A DNA stretch of 64,000 bases from Fistularia commersonii. Taxonomy: Eukaryota > Chordata > Actinopteri > Syngnathiformes > Fistulariidae. Shown piece after piece: positions 27,808 through 38,620 of this stretch (position 1 is the stretch's first letter; each line of letters starts with the position of its first letter). The stretch is taken from NCBI GenBank assembly GCA_037954325.1, contig JBBMNZ010000016.1:4156001-4220000 (forward strand), given 5' to 3'. The notes under the pieces are model-generated. The model saw nothing but the letters and a program-made list of their open reading frames with translations, was not told the DNA's origin and did not search any database. Position numbers and translations under genes: made by a program.

Positions 27808-27890
27808 AAATCTTCTTGACGTGGCAACTGGACCTGAATTTCTTCACTTGAAGACGTTTCAAGGGGCTTCTTCAGTTGATGATTTTAGGT
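27808..27890 (-). repeat. fold-back-family repeat copy
   Basis: It carries GTGGCAACTGGACCTGAATT, then TTCACTTGAAGACGTTTCA and GGCTTCTTCAGTTGATGA, the same box order as in the 3885 copy. Confidence 0.7.
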
Positions 27891-30800
27891 TAAAGTCTCA
27901 AAAGTAAGCCTTGAACATTCATTGTGGGTATCATGAACCTAGTTTGTTGCTTTGAGTACAAACTCACTTTTATTTTCAAACATCGAGTATTGGGGGGAAA
28001 AGGCTTTGGAAATTAAGATACAAAGAGATTTGTTTGTAAGAGACAAGGTGTGATAGGTGGGATTAATGGAGCATAAACATTATAGAATTGCTGATAACAT
28101 TCAAGACCGCTTTCCACATACTATCCATTTCTCAACATAGGTAACCCCTGTAAGAATCTAAGAAAAGAGGTTATAACATTATGCAGGCTTAGTTTCCACA
28201 AATTTTTGAAAAAAAAAAAGTGTCAATATACTTTTCTCATCAAAGTAGTTCACGAAAAAAAATATGACAAAGTTCAGCAACAAACTCAATGCTTTATCTA
28301 CCAGATCGCCTCCTTTTGCAGAAAGGTTGGCAATCTAGAAAAAAAAAAAAAAAGCCTGCTGTGCAGACATCCCTGCTCAGTAAGCGCTGTGACAAACTTA
28401 ATCTGGCAACTTAATGGCAGAAATTCTGTCACCTCATTTTATCCCAGTATATTGCGCAGGGGGCAGGAGGTATTAAAGCATCCTTCCCTGATGTCTTATT
28501 TGGAACCGCTGGTCATTTTCATTCTAACAAACGATTTGCAAACGTTTCAACCAAAAAACAAATTCAATCACGATCCCAGCTCATGACAAAATCACCCTTA
28601 AATGGCTTACTCAAAAATAATCTCTTCTTTTGGCTTGGTAAGGCTCAAAAAAAATACACATCACTCGAGAATTTTATGATATTCACCTCTTTTAAAAATG
28701 ACATCCAAAGCTTGACAGGCATGTTTGGCCCTGATACAGTATTACTTGGACAGTGGCTGTTCTATGAAGGCCATGTAAAGAAAAACTAAAGTGAATGAAG
28801 TCATCTCAGCTTGCTGATGTGCGAACCATTTATCTACCCTCATCACCATTGTGATGGTGGGATGATTGATGAGAAAGCTTTTTAAATTTACTTGGCCTGG
28901 CTGGTTTGCTAGCAAGGTGAAGGCAGTTCACATTCTTGTTAAATCAAAGTCTGAACACCTGCATGGAAAAGGCTATAACTTCCCATGTTTCCTTCCTGTT
29001 AAAACGTCAGTTCGGTCATAAATCAGTCTGTGCATTGATAAAGTATTTTGGCACATGTCACAAAATTTCTTGTTCATTTCAACATCACTTTCAAATAGCA
29101 TGGGATTTAATGAATAATACACATCCACTGACTCACTATCACAGTCTGAATTCCTTTATCTCCCACTTCCTATCTCTCTATGCTGATAAAATGCTGCCAT
29201 TTATGTGAAGAAAGAAACAAGGGTGCAACGAGTTATGAGTTCAAAACATTTTAACATAACAACTTATCTTCACTTCCTGGAGTAGGAAATAAAATAATCT
29301 TAAGATATACCAAATGTTTTTGGAGAGAATAACCCAGTTGTGTAATATTTAAGTTGTTTTTTTGTGATGCTGGTGGCCTGGGGGGAGGAACTGTGAAGGA
29401 GCACAAAAGCTGGGTGGGAGATCATATCTTTTAAAGATGGTCTCTGTGAGAAGAACAAACCCATGCAGGTGGCCTGAAATGCTTCTGGCTAGCGGCTGCA
29501 AGACAAAGACCAGTCCACAATAGTTTTATTGCCTCTGAGCTGTCAATATTTCTCCAGGTTGCTACGGAAAAGAATGTGGGGAGATGTTATAAAGTGCATG
29601 CTACTGTAACTTTAGTTTAACTTGAAGCGGACCATGTATTTATTTGATCTTTAGGGTACGCTGACGTTTTAACAATGCCAACTCCAGACCGATTAAGGCG
29701 CCAGGACTGAAGCTGAATAAATAAGGGTTAGGCCACATCAATTGTTAGTTTTCATGTAATTATAAACATTGAAGTTAGAGATGTTAACAATTAGACTAGG
29801 CATGGTGTGTCAAATAATCAATGCAGCATCAACCTGAGAATACATAAAAAGGACCAATAGAAATGGCTCAGTGTAATTCAACATTTTTAAAGCGGTCTGA
29901 GATATAAGAATGGCGGGAAATCTAGGCCAAACATCAAAAGTAACCATGCAAGTGTCCGGTTCTTTGTCAGTCAGCGATAGGGAGCCTTGTTTAAGTCATC
30001 AAGTTGAATCTGACAGTTTAATTGTGTATTCTTGAACTGGGTTTTGTCGGTCTGCTGACCTGTGGCTATTCAATATCATGTCAAACCCTAAATCTACTCT
30101 AATTGGATGGTCAAGTCTTAAGACTCTGAAGTGATATTGCAAGATGGAGGTGGCTGTGTTTGTTCTTTTGTGTTTTAAAGGGGTGTGTTGAAGGGGTGGG
30201 GAGGTCAGCAGGCTTTTGAGGTCAGGGATAGATGACTCCCCACCCTCCCTCCCGACCACCACCGCCACTACTTCAGGAAAAACAGGATAAAGCTTGTCAT
30301 TACCCTGAATTTCAGAAGAAGCTAGAGTGCCCCTCTGGCCAATAACAAACTAGGGCTTAAAATGATGTCTGAAAAAACAGGGGTTTCTCATGTTAATACT
30401 TTCTTCTGGCCAGGTTTTAAACACAAACGTAAGCTTCCCCACCTGAAAACATACAGCGGAGCCGAAGGATTTTAGGGTGCGAGTGCAAATGCCCGGACTG
30501 AGAAGCACTTGCTCCTCTGGAGGGTCCCACCGCAGGAATGTAAATTGTAATCACTCACACATTTCACTCCAGCATAGCAATGAAAAAGGCCAACCTTGAT
30601 TTTTAACTAAACGCCTCCTATCATAAACAAACAACACAAACCCTACACCCGCTTGTGCTCCATCATCTCTAATCACACAACCTTCCAGACCAATTTAGGG
30701 AGAATGTGTAGGGGGCCAGCTCCCCTAAGTGCAAGCAACAACTGTGGTTTCCTGGTCACTGGCTTTTCGGAATGCTTGACTTGACAGAACAGTTAAGCAA

Positions 30801-33302
30801 AAAACACTTGAAGCACAGGTCAGACAATGTGCAGAGGGCCAAGGTAATGAGGCGCACACACATAACTTAATGCAGTAAAGGGGAAACCTTCACTTCAACA
30901 AGGTGTTAAGACCACGCATCTTCACTCAACACCAAATGCCTCCGGTTTGAAAACAAAAAAATCTGCTAACAATCACTGACTAGGCAATGATACTACAACA
31001 ATAATATTAAACAAAGTAGAAAGTGTCCTCAATCTTTGGTCCCGAAACTGCACAGTCATAGCACTGGAGATCATTCCAGACCAAGTAAAAATAAACCTGC
31101 ACAGATGGAATACATGGTATCAGCTATACAACAGTAGAATAAAAACAAGCTGCTGCATCAAGGCTGTCTAGGCCTTTTCCATGTCTGTCTGAGAAAAGAG
31201 GGGGTTGGTGCAGGAATGAGTGAGCAGCAAGTCTTTGAAATCTTCTCTATAATTAGCAGGGCTACTATATCAATGGCAAGTTGTCTGGACCTGCAGAAAT
31301 ATGCCTACGGTTCTGATAATGAAAGACAAAAAAGAAGCAAGCGTTGTTAAATGTAATAAACTGTGATCTCGGGTGGGATTTGGTAACCTTTCTTTGTGTT
31401 ATTTTGGCCCTATATTTATCCCTGTATAGTAAAGTGCACTCAACAGACCAAACATTTGCCTTTCTCCATTATCAGAGATCCTATACTGTATTGTAAGAAT
31501 GACTGATATTGATTTGAAAAGGAGTGTGCACTGACTCGTGCTGCTGCCTCACTTAGCAAATCAAAATCTCAGTAATAGCCTGACTGGGTCAATGAAATGC
31601 AGAGGGAAAGGGCTGTCAGCTGACTAATGTAGTTTCCTAGTCAAATCCACTCTGGTAGAGTTTATAGCTGCTCAGATGAAGAGCAAGCACGGTCCACAGA
31701 AACTTTAATTTCAGGCCACAGAGGCTCGGAGAGCTGCACGAACAACATTGGCTATGTTTGAGGATTGGCTCTGGTGTGAAGTGAAGTGAAGATGAATGCA
31801 GAGCACTCACGCCAGGAGATGCAAGTGGAAGACAGTCCCTTTAAGATGAAGTGTAACTTCAGGTGTTTTGTGAAATATGACGTAACGTACAATTTGAGGC
31901 AAAGTGCTTTTTCTGAATTTGGTCACGAAGGATGATGCTGATCTTTGCAACATCCTCCACATATGATGCACATCGTGATTCTAGGATTTAATTGGACACA
32001 ATTATTTTTTAATATAGTGTGGTACAATACATATTTCATACCAATGCAAATTCTGTTTCCAGATTTTAGCACAGCAGAACGGAGAAGCTTACAAAGTGTT
32101 TGTGCTTTATCGAAATTATCAAGCCTGGATTTTTTTTTTTTTTTTAGCGCAAGGGTAACCAACCATCAACTCTGAAACTGAACTTTTTAAGCTGTTAATC
32201 CAAAATCAGCCAGGTCTGCATAAAATACAACAAACTACAATACAGGAAGAAGGAATATATCAAAAGCTGTATTAATGCAGAAATATTACATTATTATTAC
32301 ATCATGCACCTCACAAGTGTAACTCATAATGAAACGCAAATTATTTCGATGTTTTTGTTTCATTTTATTAGCAACAAATTATTATGTGTGCTGGTGTTAA
32401 CATCAATCTACCAGTATTTACCATGTGCAACAAATTTCATTTTAGAACAACTGTTAGGATATTAGGTAATACTCTCACAGTGTGGATACTCTGTGGATTA
32501 TCTTGTACTCGTGGCGATCAAGATAAGTGTGCCACTGTGCCAGGAATGTAATCCAGTATTCCTGCACCGTGATCAAATGTGTTCATATGCCTGTTTAGTT
32601 TTAATCTATCCTCTGTTTGGTATCTGTGACAGACAGTTTGTGCAAGGAACGTGCCACACGCACTTGGATCTGGAAAGTCAAAAGGTGACTTGCAGACGCA
32701 AGTATTACATCTCCCCTTCCACATCCAGACAGTGTAACCTAAAACCAAGCGGAGTTCTATATCATGCGGCTGAACTGTAGCCCAGACTGGCTTCAAGCTC
32801 TGATGGTAGTCCAACACTGACATTGATGGGGTGTCTCGAGAGAGCTGTCCAAACAGTTGGTTGAGGGATGCAAGACAGGCAGCTTGTTTGGGTGTACATG
32901 GAAAAGTGTGTGCGTAAGTCTGAGGGCATGTGGTACAATGAGTGTGTTTTAGTATAGATGTGTGTTAATACATCAGCAAAAAGACACAAACACTGTAAAG
33001 CATGGCTGGTGTTGTTTACATGTCCTCTGTAAAAATAGCCATATCAATAATACATATACAGCTGAGGGTTCCCTTAAGTCTCTATATAAGAATCTGAGAA
33101 AGCTACTAAATGCTGCCCTTTCTTGATAAAGGCTTGATGTGAGACCAAAGGAAGTGGTATTACGCATTAAATATATAGTAAAACAACTTACAGCATCACC
33201 TTTACAACCAAATTTTCAAAAATACCAGTGTACAAACACAAAGGCAGAAAAACAAAAAGAGCCAGACATGCCACAATGGTGGTTGTCTGACAGCATCGAA
33301 GA
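27891..33302. other. intronic, no gene seen
   Basis: A+T-rich DNA with an A15 tract at 28338-28352 and a T20-like tract near 32128. Open frames such as 28206-28586 and 32493-32780 show no domain and no exon signals matching NHS. Confidence 0.55.
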
Positions 33303-33306
33303 CCCC

Positions 33307-33337
<31 letters not shown>

Positions 33338-33340
33338 ACA
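33303..33340. repeat. poly-C tract followed by (AC)n
   Basis: A run of 21 C (33303-33323) passing into a CA array. On the minus strand this is a long G run able to form quadruplexes, and it is error-prone in sequencing. Confidence 0.95.
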
Positions 33341-34464
33341 TCAGAAAAGGGTGGTGAACTATGGGACCGCATTGGTGACTTGGACCAAAGAGTAGATATC
33401 TTATCCCTCATAATACAATGTCGTCAAAAATATCTAGAACACTAAGCAGTGGTCCTATGTACAAGTCACGGTTACATCATAAAAGGCCACCCCTGTCCAA
33501 ATGGCCCGGAGCTGCTCCATTTACACTAATTGTCATTCAGATGAGAGATCGCCCTGTTGTTTGAGGATGTCCCTGACACCATTAATATAAAAGGAACAAT
33601 TAAGAGTAATTAGGCTTTTGCAGGCAAAAGAGGTTATCTGGTTACTCAACACTCAAGGCTTTCCATACAAGAACACATTGCACAAAAGAATTTCACCATT
33701 TCATCCAAACATACGCATGGAAACCAGAGCAGTGAGATGACCAGGACAATTAAAACGCTTGACATGGTTGTATTCCCTTGGGAGCTCTAAAAGAAATACA
33801 AAATGAGTCAACTGTAGGTATAGATTTTTTTTATTTAATGAAAGACTTGATGATTTGGAATGAAGCACCTTCCCAGATAGATTTATTAGAAAAAAATAGG
33901 TTTCACAAGATGGCAGAAGACAAAAAGGAAAAAAAAGGTTTTCTCAAAACCTTCTTGCAAAAAGGATGTGACAGGTCATCTAGATCAGACTTAATCTATT
34001 TGAAGGATAAACCCGCCAATCTGTTTGGGTTTGACTTGTGCAGTCTCTATGTAAAATATTTATGATCACCCAAAACGAACATATCAAAACAAGTTACACA
34101 TGTCAAGGTCTTTAGGTGGTTGCAACCACAAGAAGAAATCTTCAGTGTTTGAAAGGGTTAAAAGATGGGGAGATTGTGTTTTGAATATGGCGGCCGTTCC
34201 ATGAAAAAAAGATCAGTACCTTAAGGCAAACTAACCCATTCGATGGCCACAAGAAGCAGGGTCTGAGGTGCATGTGAGGACTTGCTCAACCTAAACTAAA
34301 GTGGGGAAAATCCAGCAGGAGTATGTCCAACGTGGGGGAACAGTTCCGGGCAGGACAATTAGGGGGCTCAAGGGTGCAGAAGTTGCTAAAGTGCTTCCTG
34401 GAGAGTGGCCTTATACATAAACATACATTCTAAACTCAAATACAAACCTGCCCCCCACTCTCTC

Positions 34465-34502
<38 letters not shown>
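34465..34502. repeat. (CA)n microsatellite
   Basis: A CA array with one AAA interruption. Confidence 0.95.
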
Positions 34503-34670
34503 ACACCAGATCCCTACTCCCCCCCCATCACTCAGGGGGTTAAAAGACCCAGGCGATGGCCACATGCTGTGTTATCAGGGTAGTGAATTCTTACTAGCAG
34601 CCAGGCAAAGGTCAACACATGAAGCAGAACAACCTCTGAGGACAGCAGAGCATCATGTTCAGCTGCCCCG

Positions 34671-34682
34671 ACACACACACAA

Positions 34683-34716
<34 letters not shown>

Positions 34717-34717
34717 A
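34671..34717. repeat. (CA)n microsatellite
   Basis: A CA array with AAA interruptions at both ends. Confidence 0.95.
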
Positions 34718-35151
34718 GTTTAACTCCCATCATTAGTATCTATAGCATTGTTGAATAAAGTCCAAGAAAGTGGGGTGGGCGGTTTACCGTACGGGGGTGG
34801 GAGGGCCTGTTTCCCGCCAGGATATTAATGAAATTCCCTTTAGCATCCAGGCATGGGGTTACTAGAGAGGAGGCAGGGCTGTCACACACCTTTCGGCGTG
34901 GTAAGAGTTGTGATAAGAGTTGTAAAAATGTCATAAGCCTTCTATTCTCGAAAGTGAAGTATGAAGAGAACCCGTTTTTGGGGTTTGGATAACAGTGCGT
35001 CAGCGGGGACTTTCGGGAGTTTTCAAACTAGTTGGTTTTTTTTTTTTGGTTTTTTTTTGCTACGTCACAAAGCTAACTTTCCAACGTCTCCTCGTGGAGC
35101 AACACCGGACCGAGAAGCGGGGAGGAGAGGCGGGGAAGGCGGCGTACTTAC

Positions 35152-35431
35152 GCACTGCCTCCTGCTTGGGGTCCAGCTCGGAGCAGGTCTCCTCCAGCCG
35201 GCTGACCTTTCCCTGGAGCCCCCTGATCCGCAGTCCCGTGGATGTCAGGTCGCTCTCCAGCTCCTGGAACACGGAGCAGGCGTGTCTGGCCAGGTCCGAC
35301 AGCTGGCGCAAGGTCCGGGATAGAGCCACATTGCTGATGGACACCAGATCCCCGAAAAGTAGCCCCTCGTCATTTGGGATTTGATATCTGCACAGTAACT
35401 GGGGTTCCACGATTCTTTTAGCAAATGGCAT
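35152..35431 (-). CDS. nhs: Nance-Horan syndrome protein, first coding exon (partial gene)
   Basis: NHS family proteins regulate lamellipodial actin and cell junctions; loss in humans causes X-linked cataract with dental defects. This exon encodes 93 residues plus one base: MPFAKRIVEPQLLCRYQIPN at the start, then a WAVE-homology segment from about residue 30 with SISNVALSRTLRQLSDLARH, ACSVFQELESDL and a final LDPKQEAV. MPFAKRIVEPQ, LRQLSDxARHACSxFQELESD and LDPKQEAV identify NHS rather than NHSL1 or NHSL2, whose starts differ. The donor is gtaagt at 35146-35151, leaving one base, compatible with the Pro codon that follows in mammals. The exon lacks the long Pro/Ala-rich insert of human exon 1 (about 188 residues there). 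The start has A at -3. Fish often keep two nhs copies; which one this is cannot be told. Confidence 0.93.
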
Positions 35432-35730
35432 GTTGCTGCGGACCAGCGTGTAAATCCAGCAAAAGTGAGCCAAGAGTGAGTAGAAAGTATATTTCCTCCC
35501 CCAACTCCGGAGAGTGTGACTTCAGCTCCTGATGCCCCCCATCCTCCCGTTCTTCCCAGAGGACTGCTGTGCTCCGCGCAGTGGCGCCCGCTCATCTGCA
35601 GCCTCGATGCCGCGGCTGAGCTTCAGCGCTCCACAGTAAGAGGGGATTTTTTTAAAAGGCGGGGCGGACGGAAAGACCGGAGCGGATCGGGCACTAAATG
35701 GGAAACCGGAGTCTCAAGGCAACCTAACGG
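35432..35730 (-). promoter_or_regulatory. nhs 5' UTR and likely promoter
   Basis: A GC- and CpG-rich stretch upstream of the nhs start codon, standing out from A+T-rich flanks. It contains an ATG at 35593-35595 that opens a frame overlapping the nhs start, and a GGCGGGGC-type GC box near 35660. No convincing TATA box is seen. The tetranucleotide array starts directly upstream at 35732. Confidence 0.55.
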
Positions 35731-35731
35731 G

Positions 35732-35810
<79 letters not shown>

Positions 35811-35847
35811 CATCCATCCATCCATCCATCCATCCATCCATCCATCC

Positions 35848-35946
<99 letters not shown>
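35732..35946. repeat. (TCTA)n/(TCCA)n tetranucleotide array
   Basis: About 54 tetranucleotide units: TCTA on both sides of a TCCA block at 35810-35850. It starts 300 bases upstream of the nhs start codon. The 252-codon frame across it only translates the repeat (YLSI runs). Confidence 0.98.
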
Positions 35947-36608
35947 CCGATGCTTGTTCATCTTGACAATTATTTCAAATTTAGACAACACCAAGATGAT
36001 ATCCAACCTTTCACCTTTTTCACTTAATCAATTCTTGCAAATTTTCTTGCAAATGTTGGGGAAAAAGGAAAGGAGAACACACAAGACGGTAAAGAAGATA
36101 CATTTAAAAAAAGCCGGATATCAAACAGGTGAAGTGGTAACAGGTATTGTGTTGTGCTGCAGCAGAAAAGAAGCAATATTCATTCACAAGCAAGGAGGAA
36201 GTTTTAAGTGTTTGAACAAATTGAATCAACATACACCTGGTAGAATTTTATATATTATCCTCTCTAGTGCATAATTATAGAAAAGGATTCATACAGTCAA
36301 AAAGAATCTCATTGTGTTGGGGGTTACAAATGACCTCATCAATTTTGCCTTTTGACTCATGAGGTGGAGCCTCAATATAAATGGCACATTCTGCATGTCA
36401 TAACAGTGTAGTCCAATAATGGTAGTACCGGACTGGCCTGCCTGCAATCTAGACCCTTTCCAACTTTTTAAATGTGTCATGCATTCTGAATATACTGGGA
36501 AATACTGTACATTGCCCTATTTTCAATTGCAAAAAAAAAAAACTTAGTCAAAGACAATTTCCAATTGCAAACAATGACTGATAGATTTGATAGTGGCAGG
36601 GAACTGTA
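35947..36608. other. intergenic, nothing recognised
   Basis: A+T-rich spacer between the tetranucleotide array and the TG/TA/CA tract. No gene or repeat family recognised. Confidence 0.55.
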
Positions 36609-36609
36609 T

Positions 36610-36784
36610 ATATACACACACAAAACATATATATATATATACACACATATATCTGTGTGTGTGTTAGTGTGTGTGTGTGTTTGTGTTTGTGTTTGTTTGT
36701 GTTAGTGTGTGTGTGTATACATGCATATAAATATGAACGACAGGGTTATGGTTAACAGTGTTAACAGTGTTACTTCTCTACTAT

Positions 36785-36816
<32 letters not shown>

Positions 36817-36821
36817 GTGTG

Positions 36822-36916
<95 letters not shown>

Positions 36917-36943
36917 TTATAAATGTGTGTGTGTGTGTGTGTA
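36610..36943. repeat. complex TG / TA / CA tract
   Basis: Alternating purine-pyrimidine arrays: TA and CA near 36610-36655, TG to 36716, TA 36791-36816, TG 36822-36860, CA 36872-36911, TG 36925-36942. The TG block and following CA block face each other around TATGCATA, so they can pair as a long hairpin. Confidence 0.93.
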
Positions 36944-37057
36944 TGTTGTCTGTACTTTGGTCAATACAGCTTGAATCTCAACACTTTAGCCTAAGCTTAA
37001 AGTATCCCTGTTTAAGAATTCAATGTGAGCTATACAGACATGATGCATGTTTATTAA

Positions 37058-37165
37058 ATTTAAAATAGGATTCAAGGATTCAAAGTGTTTATTGTCATAT
37101 GCAGTAAGGAAAGTTTTCCTTTGTGTAGAAATTCCTTCGTGTGAGTGCCAGGTGGTAGCCTAAAT
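37058..37165 (+). repeat. retroposon-like fragment
   Basis: It has GGATTCAAGGATTCAAAGTG followed by TTTATTGTCATATGCAGT, a motif set often seen at LINE/SINE ends in fish. Fragmentary; no family named. Confidence 0.5.
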
Positions 37166-37847
37166 AGGAAAAACATAAATGAAAATTCAGACAGTTGGGA
37201 ATTAATACTTAAATAGAAAATTCCATAATTTGATGTCATCCCAGTGACAGATTAAGCACCACAGACAGGAGAGATTTACAATGATGCTCATAAAAGCAAG
37301 GTTAGGATTTTGGATGGAAATGGATGGCTAAAGAAAGGGCTGTAAAAAAAGACCACCTTCAAGTCTCCCTCTGGCTCCAAGCATGAAAAGAAAACAATCA
37401 TTAGGTTTCAACTCAATTTCCAGTAATAATGTAGTTTCTAAAGTTTGCACAGAACAAAAAAAATTAATGACCAAATGTTGAAACATAATGAATGGATTAT
37501 TAGAACAATATGGTGCTTGGCTACCATCCATCAAGCACACAGTCAGTGCTTAGAGCTTCATCCTGATCAGGCATCACGAACATATGCATAACTGTTGCTG
37601 CTTCATTCTGTGTCCTTCACACTGAAAACACATTTTAGCCTTTTGAGCCCATCAACTGCACAATGGAATTTCCCGCTGAAGTAGTTTGTACGGGACCCTT
37701 AATCTGGAAGTGAGAATCTAGTGGTGTGACAAATGTTAAAATGATATTACAGAGGTCACAACATGACTTCTGTCTGTTATATAACAGATTTGTATGAGGG
37801 CCTTACAAAGGAAGCATTTTGATAGTACAAGAGTAACAATAAATCAA

Positions 37848-38620
37848 GTCAAGTCAGTCATTTTATTTACATCCCACCAAATCACAACACAGTTGTCTCA
37901 TGTTACTTTTCCCGTCGAGCAGTTCAGGACCAAACTCTTTCAAATGATTCACAGAAACCCAACATTCCCCTATGAGCAAGCACTTGGCGACAGAGGTGAG
38001 GAAAACCTGCATTTTACTGAGCTCATTGTGGACAGCCTTCTGTCTTGACCTGATGGGGTAGAAAGAGTTGAAGCGAGAGAGAAGGACAGAGATAGAGAGC
38101 AAGAGCGTGATCTGGATAGAAAAAGGGGATGAGGGTGGGTGGGCAGGCACAAATGTTCTTTTACTAATAATAACAGTAGCACTGACAGCTACATGGTAGT
38201 AACTGAATGATACATTAATAGCTTTAGTATTCATAACAGAAAGAATGATAGTGAATGCCAGGCAAGGCTGCTGCAGTACGTCAAGCCATGCCCCTGGGAA
38301 CCTGTGAGATGAGAGAGCCCCAGCACTCAAGAGGAGATCTGAGATTACCACCATACACTGATGAAGGGACACGACTGCACACAGGATAGGGAGAATGGAC
38401 CCAATGCGAGGAATGCAGCATATCCATATAGCATACGATTATAATTGGGGGCTGGCCTAGCCCCCAATTATAATCTTTCTCAAAAAGAAAGTTAATACTT
38501 TTACACAAAAAGAGGGTGCCCGACCCCCGTGTCGAAACTGGAAGATAGTACCAAAGAAGAGGAGTTTGGTAACTGAATGCTCCCATTTTGCTTTTAGAGA
38601 CCCTAGAGACCAATAGAATA
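37848..38620 (+). repeat. interspersed repeat of about 770 bp with internal hairpin
   Basis: It starts AAGTCAGTCATTTTATTTAC, contains CCTATGAGCAAGCACTTGGC, a purine-rich part (GAGAGAAGGACAGAGATAGA), the hairpin at 38437-38475, and ends around AAACTGGAAGATAGTACC and GAGACCCTAGAGACCA. I recall this order of boxes as a frequent fish repeat; it has no coding capacity. Boundaries are approximate. Confidence 0.7.
38437..38475. repeat. perfect 17-bp inverted repeat (hairpin)
   Basis: Arms 38437-38453 (GATTATAATTGGGGGCT) and 38459-38475 are exact reverse complements around the 5-base loop GGCCT. Confidence 0.95.

Larger units (their letters stand above)
1..35151 (-). other. nhs: nhs intron 1, at least 35 kb, continuing beyond the window
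   Basis: Everything below the nhs exon 1 donor belongs to its first intron, since no sequence resembling NHS exon 2 ([20 protein letters not shown]) appears on the minus strand among the longer frames. The human counterpart is several hundred kb. A large first intron often holds enhancers or alternative first exons, but I could not identify any with confidence. Confidence 0.7.
33341..35151. other. intronic, proximal part of nhs intron 1
   Basis: It contains two CA arrays (34465-34502, 34671-34717) and T-rich runs at 35037-35059. A TACGTCA (CRE-like) lies at about 35061-35067, near the exon 1 donor. No exon seen. Confidence 0.55.

Noticed and set aside
35432..35473. N-terminal extension of nhs upstream of MPFAKR
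   Set aside because: The in-frame extension starts only from a TTG codon; MPFAKR is the conserved start of NHS and has a good Kozak context.
35729..35946. CRISPR-like regular array
   Set aside because: It is a pure tetranucleotide microsatellite without spacers, in a vertebrate genome.
35516..36274. 252-codon plus-strand open frame, the longest in the window
   Set aside because: More than half of it is the translated TCTA/TCCA array (YLSI/PSIH repeats), on the strand opposite the nhs promoter. No domain.
36709..37068. Open frames rich in Cys-Val, Tyr-Ile or Thr-His in both strands
   Set aside because: They are translations of TG, TA and CA microsatellites; the same holds at 5473, 6078, 23979, 34405, 46705 and 62419.
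37863..38372. 169-codon minus-strand open frame
   Set aside because: It lies wholly within the interspersed repeat at 37848-38620 and shows no domain.
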